Assembly: GCF_002870125.1 (NCBI RefSeq) | Contig: NZ_PNEO01000005.1 | Span: 124,001-188,000 of the forward strand | Reading direction: 5' to 3' | Origin: Burkholderia sp. WAC0059 | GTDB taxonomy: Bacteria > Pseudomonadota > Gammaproteobacteria > Burkholderiales > Burkholderiaceae | Length of the DNA stretch: 64,000 nt | Part shown: piece after piece, positions 36,929 through 45,300 of the stretch | How the letters are laid out: every line of letters starts with the position of its first letter | Position numbering within the stretch: position 1 is the first letter of the stretch | Notes under the pieces: model-generated | The model's database searches: none | What the model was told of the DNA's origin: nothing | Seen by the model: the letters and a program-made list of their open reading frames with translations, nothing else | Made by a program: the position numbers and the translations under genes

Positions 36929-37849
36929 ATGGACCGACTGACGAGCATGGAAGTGTTTGTCCGCGTCGTGGACCTGGGCGGATTCACGGCGGCGGCCGAC
37001 GCCAGCGACCTCTCGACGACGATGGTCAGCAACCACGTCCGGGCGCTGGAGCGGCGCCTCGGCGCGCGGCTGCTGAACCGCACGACGCGCCGGCAAAGCC
37101 TCACCGAAATCGGCGCGGCCTACTACGCCCAGTGCGTCGACATCCTCGCGCGCATCGAGGCCGCGGACAGCGACGCGCAGAACATGCACGCGCGGCCGGC
37201 CGGCAAGCTGCGCATCAGCGCGCCGATCACGCTCGGCTCGCATCTGCTTGTCCCCGCGCTGGCCGACTATCTGCGCGACTATCCGGACGTGAGCGTCGAC
37301 CTGCAGCTCAACGACCGCGTCGTCGATCTCGTGGAGGAAGGATTCGATGCGGCGCTGCGGTTCGGCCGCCTGCCCGACAGCGGGCTCGTCGTGCGACCGC
37401 TGCGCAGCCTGAATCGCGTGATCTGCGCGTCGCCGGCCTATCTCGACGCGCACGGCGTGCCGGGCGCGCCCGGCGATCTGCGCGAGCACAATTGCCTCGC
37501 GTTCCACTACGTCACGCCGGAGCGCGAGTGGCAATTCAACGGCCCGCAGTCCGACGGATCGCGGCTCGACGGACCGCGGCCCGAGACCGTCGAAGTCTCG
37601 GGCCAACTGTCCGTCAACAATGGGCCGGCCCTGCTACAGGCCGCACTGAGCGGAATCGGCGTCGTCATGCTGCCGGACTACCTCGTAAGCGAGCACGTCG
37701 CCTCGGGCAGGCTCGTGCGCGTCCTCGCCGGCTACGACTTTCCGCGCGCGCCGCTGCAGCTCGTCTATCTGCCCGACCGTCACATGACGCCCAAGCTGCG
37801 CAGCTTCATCGACTTCGTGACGGCGCGACTCGGCCAGGACGGCCCATGA
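36929..37849 (+). CDS. LysR-family regulator
   Basis: The 306-residue protein begins MDRLTSMEVFVRVVDLGGFTAAA, a form common in LysR regulators that control reductase genes. The winged HTH continues to TTRRQSLTEIGAAYY. The effector domain begins GKLRISAPITLGSHLLVPALADYL. ATG 36929 is preferred to TTG two codons earlier. It is divergent from the epimerase/DJ-1 block. The 154-base spacer contains an AT-rich part at 36850-36925 suited to its operator. Confidence 0.87.
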   Translation: MDRLTSMEVFVRVVDLGGFTAAADASDLSTTMVSNHVRALERRLGARLLNRTTRRQSLTEIGAAYYAQCVDILARIEAADSDAQNMHARPAGKLRISAPITLGSHLLVPALADYLRDYPDVSVDLQLNDRVVDLVEEGFDAALRFGRLPDSGLVVRPLRSLNRVICASPAYLDAHGVPGAPGDLREHNCLAFHYVTPEREWQFNGPQSDGSRLDGPRPETVEVSGQLSVNNGPALLQAALSGIGVVMLPDYLVSEHVASGRLVRVLAGYDFPRAPLQLVYLPDRHMTPKLRSFIDFVTARLGQDGP

Positions 37850-37868
37850 GGCGACGCGCCGGGACGCA

Positions 37869-38762
37869 TCACACCGCATTCGCGATGAACTCGCGCAGCC
37901 ACCGATGCGCGGGATCGCGATGGGCGCGCTCGTGCCAGAGCATCGACATCTCGTAGCCGGGCACCTCGACGGGCGGCTCGACCACCTGGAGCGCGTCCAT
38001 CCCGCGCACGAGCCGCTCGGGCAGCATCGCGACGAGGTCCGTCCGCTCGACGACCGACCGGACGAACAGGAAATGCGGCACCGACAGCACGACGCGACGC
38101 GTCAGGTCCACCGCGGCCAGCACCTCGTCCGTGACGCCGCGAAAACCGCCGCCGTCGGGCGACACGATCACGTGCTCGAGCCGGCAGAACTGCGCGCGCG
38201 TCGGCTTGCGTTTGAGCCGCGGATGACCGGCGCGGCCGACCAGCACGTAGCGCTCGTCGAACAGCGCCTGGCGATGCAGGCCCGGCGGCACGCCCGCGGT
38301 CGTGTGAAACGCGAGGTCGATCTCGCCGTGCTCCGCCTGCTTCGCGATGGCCGACGGCGCGACGGCCACGACCGCGACGCGCGTGAGCGGCGCGGCCGCG
38401 CGCAGCCCGCCCAGCGCCGGCAGCAGGATCGTCGATTCGGCGTAGTCCGACGCCACGATGCGCCAGGTCCGTTCCGCCTGCGCGGGATCGAACGTGCCCG
38501 CCGGCAGGACCGCCTGCTCGAGCGCGTCGAGCGCCTCGCGCAGCGGCTCGCGCAATGCGTCGGCCTTCGCGGTCGGCTGCATCCCGCGCGGTCCCGGCAA
38601 CAGCAGCGGGTCGCCGAACAGCGAACGCAGCCTGCCGAGCTGCACGCTGACCGACGGCTGCGACAGGTTCAGCCGTTCCGCCGCGCGCGTCACGTTGTGC
38701 TCGTCGAGCAGCACGTCGAGCGTGACGAGCAGGTTCAGGTCCAGCCGTCTGAGATTGTTCAT
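37869..38762 (-). CDS. LysR-family regulator, NodD/NocR-like
   Basis: The 297-residue protein begins MNNLRRLDLNLLVTLDVLLDEHNVTRAAERLNLSQPSVSVQL, the NahR/NodD type of HTH. The effector part includes WRIVASDYAESTILLPAL and AVVAVAPSAIAKQAEHGEIDLAF. A second ATG lies five codons upstream (38777). It diverges from a flavodoxin-fold quinone reductase across about 86 bases, which contain a perfect palindrome, so it very likely controls that gene. Confidence 0.87.
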   Translation of the reverse strand: MNNLRRLDLNLLVTLDVLLDEHNVTRAAERLNLSQPSVSVQLGRLRSLFGDPLLLPGPRGMQPTAKADALREPLREALDALEQAVLPAGTFDPAQAERTWRIVASDYAESTILLPALGGLRAAAPLTRVAVVAVAPSAIAKQAEHGEIDLAFHTTAGVPPGLHRQALFDERYVLVGRAGHPRLKRKPTRAQFCRLEHVIVSPDGGGFRGVTDEVLAAVDLTRRVVLSVPHFLFVRSVVERTDLVAMLPERLVRGMDALQVVEPPVEVPGYEMSMLWHERAHRDPAHRWLREFIANAV

Positions 38763-38778
38763 CACAATACCTGGCATG

Positions 38779-38796
38779 TTGGAAATTCATTTCCAA
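38779..38796 (+). promoter_or_regulatory. Palindromic operator between LysR gene and quinone reductase gene
   Basis: TTGGAAAT-TC-ATTTCCAA is an 18-base perfect inverted repeat just upstream of the LysR start. TTCCAA at its right arm and TATGCT (38814-38819) are 17 bases apart, forming a possible promoter for the quinone reductase gene overlapped by the operator. LysR binding is inferred from position and the T-N11-A-like symmetry. Confidence 0.5.
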
Positions 38797-38848
38797 TATA
38801 CCTCGCGCCATCCTATGCTGCGTAGACTCAAGTCATGGAGAGGCCATC

Positions 38849-39625
38849 GTGAAAGTTCTGCTCGTCTACGCGCACCCCGAGCCCCGCTCGCTGAACGGCT
38901 CGCTCAGGGACTTCGCCGTCAAACGCCTCGAAAGCGCGGGGCACGCCGTTCAGGTTTCGGACCTGTACGCGATGCGATGGAAGGCCGTCGTCGATGCCGA
39001 CGACAGCACCGGCCACGACCCCGATGCGCCGTTCAACCCGTCGCTCGCCTCGAAGCAGGCGTACGCCGACGGCACGCAAAGCGAAGACATCGCGCGAGAG
39101 CAGGAAAAGCTGCGCTGGGCCGATGCCGTGATCCTGCAGTTCCCGCTGTGGTGGTTCTCGATGCCGGCGATCCTGAAAGGCTGGATCGACCGCGTCTACG
39201 CGTGCGGCTTCGCCTACGGCGTCGGCGAGCATTCGGACAGCCGCTGGGGCAACCGCTACGGCGAAGGCGCGATGGCCGGCAAGCGCGCGATGCTCGTCGT
39301 CACGACGGGCGGCTGGGATTCGCACTACGGCCCGCGCGGTATCAACGGCCCGATCGACGACGTACTGTTTCCGATCCAGCACGGCCTGCTCTATTACCCC
39401 GGCTTCGACGTGCTGCCACCGTTCGTGGTCTACCGGACGAGCCGCATGGACGACGCGCGGTTCAGCGAGGTAAGCGACGCACTCGGCCGGCGTCTCGATA
39501 CGCTCTGGCAGACGACACCGATTCCGTTTCGACCGCAAAACAGTGGCGCTTACGAGATTCCCTCGCTGACGCTGCGCCCGGACCTTGCGCCGGGGCGCGA
39601 AGGGTTCGGGGTGCATCGGGAGTAG
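38849..39625 (+). CDS. NAD(P)H-dependent quinone reductase, flavodoxin-like fold
   Basis: The 258-residue protein starts MKVLLVYAHPEPRSLNGSLRDFAVKRLESAGHAV, the FMN/FAD-binding segment of NQO1/MdaB/KefF-type proteins. ADAVILQFPLWWFSMPAILKGWIDRV carries the flavin- and dimer-contact residues, and VTTGGWDSHYGPRGINGP follows. It should reduce quinones by two electrons and protect against redox-cycling compounds. Start is GTG 38849. The divergent LysR regulator and shared palindrome point to induction by an aromatic or quinone signal. Confidence 0.82.
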   Translation: MKVLLVYAHPEPRSLNGSLRDFAVKRLESAGHAVQVSDLYAMRWKAVVDADDSTGHDPDAPFNPSLASKQAYADGTQSEDIAREQEKLRWADAVILQFPLWWFSMPAILKGWIDRVYACGFAYGVGEHSDSRWGNRYGEGAMAGKRAMLVVTTGGWDSHYGPRGINGPIDDVLFPIQHGLLYYPGFDVLPPFVVYRTSRMDDARFSEVSDALGRRLDTLWQTTPIPFRPQNSGAYEIPSLTLRPDLAPGREGFGVHRE

Positions 39626-39733
39626 GCGCGCGTTGGCGAGGGGGTGGCGGAACGGGGCATTCGTCACGGTTCACCCTGACCGACCCGCCGAACCCCCACC
39701 CAATTCAGGCCGCGCGCACCGACGAAGCCCAGG

Positions 39734-41473
39734 TCAGAATTGCCCGGTCAACTGGAAACCGAGCGTCACGCTCGACGCCGGAAATCCGGACGGCGCGTAG
39801 ATCGGCGTGCCGGCGAAGACGTCGTAGCGGTAGGTGGTCGAACGCGTCGGGACAGCCCCGCGCAAGCCGATTGCCGCGCCCGCGAGCTGCGTCCCGGCCA
39901 GCCATGCCGTCGACGGGCCCCATACGCGGCCGTAGTCGAGCCCGGCATAGACGGCATGGCCCGTTTTCCCGAAAGGCGTCTGCAGCTCGTTGCGCCAGTA
40001 GAAACCCCTCTCCGCCGCGAGCATCGTCTCGCCGTTGAACCCGCGCACCGTGTAGCGGCTGCCGACGGCCAGATCGTCGATATAGTTGAGTTCGTCGCCG
40101 GTGAATTGCCCGTGCACGGTCGCCACGTAACGGAACGGCTGCCGCCCGATGGCGAACGGCACTGAAAGATTCGCGTCGAGCAGCGCCATGTGAAAACGGT
40201 AAGTGGGGCCGCCCGACACGTCCGGCGCCGAGCCCAGCCAACCGATGCCCTGACGGTACGCGAGCAGGCCGTCGAACTGCGCCGTCCCGAAGTAATGCCG
40301 GTCGGTCAGCGCGCCCTCGACGAACGTGTTGTTACGCCGCTGCTGCGCAATCTCGATGTCTTCGATGAAGCTCGCGCCGAAACGCTTGACGAGCTGGAAT
40401 GCCGCGCCGAACACATCGTCCTGGCCGCGACGCAGAACACGCTGCAGCTTGAGGCCCGCCGTCTGCGCATTGCCGCTCGTCGTGAAAGTCTGATTCACGC
40501 CCGCGATACGCTGATAGTACGTGTTCGTGTAGCCGAAGAACGTTGCGGTCCAGTAGCCCCACGGGATCGAATACGAACCGTCCCAGCCGTGCATGCCGAG
40601 ACCGCGATCGCCGAACTGCAAATCCTGGGTATAGCCCGCCGTCAGGATGTCGTTGAGGCCCAGCGGATTGTCCAGACCCAGCGTCAGGCTACCGAGATAG
40701 CCGCCCGTCTCGCGCGTGCCGGAATTGTCCGCCGAAGCAACGATCGACCACGGTTTCGAGCGTTTCAGGCCGATCACGACGTCGCTTTCGCCGGGCAGGT
40801 CGGCCGGAACGATCTGCATCGTGGCGTCCTGACTGCGCACACGCCTCATCTGTTCGAGTCCCTGCTCGAGGTCGCGCAATTCGAGCACGTCGCCGTCGCG
40901 CGTCGGAAAGGCGGTTTTCCAAGTGCCGCGCGCGGACGAATCCGCGAAATTCAGGCGGCGAATAACGCCGGGCACGAGCGCTAACTTAAGCGTACCGGTC
41001 GAGAGATTCTGCGTCGGCAGCATGACGCGCGTAGTGAGGTAGCCGCGGCTCAGGATTGCGTGCTGCAGACCCTTCGTGAGCATGTCGAGACCCCGCCGGC
41101 CGATGCATCGGCCACGGTAGCGGTCGAGCCACTCGCGAGCAAACGCAAAGCGGTCTCGCGGAAGCGCGGACGCACCTTTGTCGCGAACGGCTTTGGGTAG
41201 CGCTGCGGGTACGTCGAGTGCGAAAGTCTCGATCGGGAAACAGGGTTGCTCGTCGGGTAATGCGGGCCAGCCTTTTGGGACGAGTGCCGTCGCGCGGACG
41301 ACTGGTGCGGCAACAGTCGCCTCGCGTTGCTGGGCATCGCGCTGCTGATGAATCTGTTGTTGCTGTTCGGCGTTCGTGCGGGCTGCCGATGTATCGGGCG
41401 AGGTTTGTGCGGCGACTTCAAATGATACAAGCGATACCAATAGAACAAGAAGGAGAGGCCTGGGATAATTCAT
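39734..41473 (-). CDS. cdiB: CDI two-partner secretion transporter CdiB (ShlB/FhaC family)
   Basis: The 579-residue outer-membrane protein has a signal peptide (MNYPRPLLLVLLVSLVSFEVAA), then a Gln/Arg-rich linker (AEQQQQIHQQRDAQQREAT) as in FhaC helix H1. The POTRA region follows (about 80-215, CFPIETFALDV and RGYLTTRVMLPTQNLSTGTLKLALVPG), and a 16-strand-type barrel ends SVTLGFQLTGQF. It exports CdiA to the cell surface. It lies last in the order cdiA-I-(displaced module)-B, the Burkholderia order, but a terminator precedes it, so it may use its own promoter. ATG 41473 fits the signal peptide; further upstream starts have no signal. Confidence 0.9.
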   Translation of the reverse strand: MNYPRPLLLVLLVSLVSFEVAAQTSPDTSAARTNAEQQQQIHQQRDAQQREATVAAPVVRATALVPKGWPALPDEQPCFPIETFALDVPAALPKAVRDKGASALPRDRFAFAREWLDRYRGRCIGRRGLDMLTKGLQHAILSRGYLTTRVMLPTQNLSTGTLKLALVPGVIRRLNFADSSARGTWKTAFPTRDGDVLELRDLEQGLEQMRRVRSQDATMQIVPADLPGESDVVIGLKRSKPWSIVASADNSGTRETGGYLGSLTLGLDNPLGLNDILTAGYTQDLQFGDRGLGMHGWDGSYSIPWGYWTATFFGYTNTYYQRIAGVNQTFTTSGNAQTAGLKLQRVLRRGQDDVFGAAFQLVKRFGASFIEDIEIAQQRRNNTFVEGALTDRHYFGTAQFDGLLAYRQGIGWLGSAPDVSGGPTYRFHMALLDANLSVPFAIGRQPFRYVATVHGQFTGDELNYIDDLAVGSRYTVRGFNGETMLAAERGFYWRNELQTPFGKTGHAVYAGLDYGRVWGPSTAWLAGTQLAGAAIGLRGAVPTRSTTYRYDVFAGTPIYAPSGFPASSVTLGFQLTGQF

Positions 41474-41660
41474 CGCTGCTTTTCTGTCGGCGAAACCGGT
41501 CGTGAGAATTGATATGTCCATGTCGCCATGGGTCGATAAATTAATCGCGCTTTGCTTTGGCAAACAATCTACCGACCAAATCATTTCTCTTTGTAAAGCC
41601 TCACCAGGATGCCGACAGACGGTACAAGCAGAAAGCCCGGCTCAGTCGGGTTTCCTGTCA
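41474..41660 (-). other. Spacer between terminator-linked immunity gene and cdiB
   Basis: On the minus strand, downstream of the terminator, the AT-rich sequence has TTGTTT followed 17 bases later by TTAATT (around 41535-41570), a candidate promoter for cdiB. The spacer has much lower GC than flanking genes. No small gene is convincing. Confidence 0.35.
41631..41655 (-). terminator. Rho-independent-like terminator after the second immunity gene
   Basis: On the minus strand AAACCCG and CGGGCTTT form a stem with a short loop (ACTGAGC), followed by T-rich sequence (TTTCTGCTTG). It begins 5 bases after the stop of the cdiI-like gene at 41661. Confidence 0.6.
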
Positions 41661-41924
41661 TCAGGACTCGTCCTGCTCGTCTTCTTTCACCTCGTAACTC
41701 TTGCGCGCTTTCTTGTAGCTGTTGTCGAATGGCTTGATGCGTAGCATCCTCGCCCGGCAAGTCGCTCCTCCAACGGCAGCCACACCGAATCCCAGCAATA
41801 CTGGAACGACACTCCACGGAGAGGGCGGCACAAACTTGAGGGAAGCAAACATTATGGCTAAGCCGATGATGACTAGAGCGACGCCTGTTACCCACGTCAA
41901 ATTTCCATCCTCAATAAGATTCAT
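41661..41924 (-). CDS. Second membrane-type CDI immunity-like protein (paralog of the 42086 gene)
   Basis: The 87-residue protein has two hydrophobic helices (about 12-31 VTGVALVIIGLAIMFASLKF and 38-55 SVVPVLLGFGVAAVGG) and a basic C-terminal tail CRARMLRIKPFDNSYKKARKSYEVKEDE. The tail aligns with the 42086-42337 protein: 15 of 28 positions are identical across ERANLLRLKPF... and CRARMLRIKPF.... It therefore looks like a duplicated immunity protein that stays with a displaced toxin fragment just upstream. It may protect against a related toxin from other strains. GC is low relative to cdiA. Confidence 0.7.
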   Translation of the reverse strand: MNLIEDGNLTWVTGVALVIIGLAIMFASLKFVPPSPWSVVPVLLGFGVAAVGGATCRARMLRIKPFDNSYKKARKSYEVKEDEQDES

Positions 41925-41930
41925 TTTCCA

Positions 41931-42089
41931 TCACCCGTATTCCGCCCAGCACTTCACTGCATAACACGCCGCATGCGTGAGCTTCTGCTGTTCAATCTGG
42001 TCCCCATTAGCCTTGTCAGCGATCACCTTCTCTTCTTTCAGGCGAAGCTGCCGGTTGTAAAGATCCGCGTTTTTTGGCAAAGACCTCAC
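41931..42089 (-). pseudogene. Displaced CdiA pretoxin fragment (orphan toxin remnant)
   Basis: A 52-codon open frame reads from GTG 42089 to the stop at 41931. It contains SLPKNADLYNRQLRLKEE and LTHAACYAVKCWAEY, matching the boundary segment of CdiA (DELYNRQLHPDERT) and the C-rich pretoxin pattern known from other CdiA proteins. No toxin domain follows: the frame stops 6 bases before the second immunity gene. The GTG overlaps the stop of the first immunity gene, so it could be translated. It resembles the start of an orphan cdiA-CT module whose toxin was lost. Confidence 0.6.
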
Positions 42090-42337
42090 GCGTCGTCATC
42101 CTTCTTTTCGTAGGTCTTGCGAACTTTTTTCCAGTTGGTGCCGAAGGGTTTTAAGCGAAGAAGATTTGCCCGTTCAGCATAGGTTCCTGTTGCCGTTATA
42201 AGCATGCCAACAACGACACCTATAAACATAATAATGTCGGAAAGTAGCTTACATGAGGCAACGACTATAACTATTCCGGTCAACCACAAGAAGATGCGGA
42301 AGACTGGGGTGAAATTACCGTTTTCTATTATTCTCAT
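42086..42337 (-). CDS. cdiI: CDI immunity protein candidate, membrane type
   Basis: The 83-residue protein begins in the last codon of cdiA (ATGA), the expected place for cdiI. Two hydrophobic helices (about 12-32 and 34-54: FRIFLWLTGIVIVVASC, IIMFIGVVVGMLITATG) are followed by a basic C-terminal tail (LLRLKPFGTNWKKVRKTYEKK). Two-helix inner-membrane immunity proteins are known for CDI toxins that attack the membrane, such as the EC93 type; this one is inferred to neutralise the adjoining CdiA-CT. It has a paralog at 41661-41924. Base composition is distinctly AT-rich. Confidence 0.75.
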   Translation of the reverse strand: MRIIENGNFTPVFRIFLWLTGIVIVVASCKLLSDIIMFIGVVVGMLITATGTYAERANLLRLKPFGTNWKKVRKTYEKKDDDA

Positions 42338-45300
42338 TTCCTCACCCCCAGTGCATTGTTCAGATCGTTGCCGGCCTTCTTCACCGAATTAATATCTTTT
42401 ATTTGCGCACCAATTTCCGTGATAACGGGACCTGTCAAAGGATACTTATTTGCCAGCCCTCCTAATGTCACATCGACAACTCCGCTCGCAACATAAGCGC
42501 CAGGGTCAGGACGTGCCAGTTGAGAAACAAAGTCGGCAATCCACCCTGTGGTTGTGCCTGCAAATGCTGCAGCCTGAAGAGCCGATGAATACGGTGGAGG
42601 GACAAGCGTTGCCCCGGCGGCCGTGATTGCCCCAAACCGTCCCGCTGCCGTCGAGACGCCGCCCGCCACATTGGCCACCATCCCCCGTACATCCGTCGGA
42701 ACCGGCGTCGGCAAATACGTGAACAAACTCGGCACCTGCCCCGGCGTGGCTGAGTTGTAGTTCTCCATGATGAACATCTGCAACGCCTGATTCGCCTCCG
42801 GCAGCGACTGGATAACCAGCGGATTCCCGTTTGCATTGGTCAAACCCGTATTTATCCACTGCGCGCCCGGATCGGTCGGGGTGCGCCCGTTCAGTTCCTC
42901 AGCCACGTCCAGCGACACGCAACCGCCACCCGCCGCGCACATCCCCATGATCCGCATCTGGTCCTCAACCTGCTCCTGCGTGTACTGGCCTGCGCTCTTC
43001 TGCGCGATATGTTTAGCCAGCGTCCGCTCGTCCGGATGCAGTTGTCTGTTGTACAGCTCATCATCAATCGCCGCTCCGGTCCCCGCCACCACGCCCGACG
43101 AGCTTTCCCCCGCAAGCCCCCCACCGGCGGCCCCACCTGCCGTCGCGACAATCTCATTGAGCGCATTGCGCAGAGCCACCTGATCCTCCAGCGGCACTTG
43201 CGCCACAGCCTGGTCAATGATCGGTCGCGCCAGCGACTGCAACGCGTCACCCGTCAGCGAACCACCGACTGCCCCGGCCATGTTCCCGCCCGACAACGCA
43301 GCCCCGATGGCGGCAACCGCCGCATGCATCGCATTACGCGCGACGCCGCCTTCGGCAAAGGCCGGGTTGCGTCCCTCAAGCTGGTCGGCCACCTGACCGG
43401 CCGCATACGTCGCCGCCCGGCCAAATGCCTGGGCAAAGGCCAGATCGCTCTGCACCCGCTGCAGGTCAAACGTATTCTTTACTGTCTGGTTCGCATTGGC
43501 CGTGTCCCTCGACAGGCCTTCCGTGCTATCGGTGCCGTCCTGCTGGTCCGGCCTCACCGTGATCGTCCCGGGACTGACCGCCGCCTGGGTGACGCCACCT
43601 GCATTGCCCCCCATCTGCGCGAAGCCCGGACCGCCCTGCAGCGAGAACCCTTCCGACGAACCCGAATACAACATCGAGTTCTCGATATTCGAGAAACCCA
43701 GACTTCCGGTCACGAGGCGGTTGCTTTCGGCGGGAGCAGCGCTCGCGATCTCCGCGCCGTTGAGCTGCGTATGGCCCGCCACGTTCACGTCAAAACCGCC
43801 CGCGCCCGCCACAATGCCGGTCTGCTGAGCCACAGACGCATAGCTGGAGTCGATGCCGGTGTGACCGACCGATACGTTCGCGCTACCGCCTGCCCCGTAA
43901 GTCAAGCTGCCGCCGATAGCGCTAACGTGCTGATTGTTTGCATAGTTCGACGTATCCTGGCGGCTCGTCATCGTCAGGTTGCCTCCCACGTTGACGAGGG
44001 CGGTGTTGCCCGACACCTGGGCGCCCGAGAGCGTCATGTCGCCGCCCGAACTCATCGCCAGCGTGTTGCCTGCCATGACGGTCGTATTGCCCTGCGTGAC
44101 GCTGCTGCCGTTGCCCCGACCATGCGCGTTCGACATGCCGCCGAAGATGCCGAACCCGGCGCTCTTGTCCGTTACGCCGAACGCCGCTCCGGCACTCCAT
44201 CCTCCCGAACGGTTCGAGCTGCTATCCTGCCCGGCACTCTGCGCGCTTTGCAGCGTAATCGTGTCGTTCGCGTCGAGTACAACGTTCTGGCCCATGACCG
44301 TCGCGCCGGTCATGGCGATGTCGCCCGTATCGGCCTGTGCGTTGCCGTTCGCATGGCCGTCGGGCGTCCCTGCGGAGTCGGGCTGGCCGGTGGCCGTCAC
44401 CACGACATTGCCGTTACCGATAATGGACGAGCCTTTCGCGCTTGCCATCGATGTGGTTGCGTTGCTGCTGCTGTGACTCGACCCGATGCTCACCTGTACC
44501 TGGAGGTTCGACGCCGCCTGGCTGACATCGCCATTCGACACCACGTTTGCTGTTTCGCCGATAGCGCCGCGATTCTGGTAGGCCAATTCTGCCGCCTCGA
44601 CACCCTGCACCGCGGCGAGGCGCGAATCACCCGACTGCACGCCCTGCCGCACGGTGCCGGCCATCGCCTGCCCGAGGCCCAGCAGACCGCCTCCCATCCC
44701 GATGCTCAGGCCCGACTGGCTGAACTGCTGCGCCTGCGACGCGTCGTAGGTGTCGTAGGCCGCATTGACCGTCACGTTCTGGCCGGTCAGCGCAACGTTG
44801 CGGCCCGCCACAACTTCGCTGCCGGTCAGCGCGAGATCATGGCCCGCCGTGACCGACACGTTGCCCGTTGACGAACCGATCACGCTCACATTGTTCGTGA
44901 CTGTGGAAGTCTGGTCTGTGTCCGTCAGCGACTGATGGCCGATGGTGACACTCAGGCCGCTTGTCATCAGGCCCGAATGGGTCTGGTGGTCATAGCGGTC
45001 CTGCGTCGCCGCATCCTGCGAGGTCGTGATGTCGACGTTACCCGCCGCCGCGAGGTTCACGTCGTGGGTGCCGACCACGCTGCTGCCCTGTACCGTCAGA
45101 TCGTTACCCGAACTGAGATTGACCGAATTGCCCGAGACCGTACTGCCGACGCCGACATTGGCGTGCGTATCCTGCATCGTGTCGGAGGTCGAACCGCTGA
45201 CGAAGCTGCCGCGCCTCGATGCCACCGACTGGCCGCTGTCGTGCGCCTCGCGCGCCTCGCCGAGCGTCACGTTGCCGGTGGCGGCAATGTTCGCCGCGCC

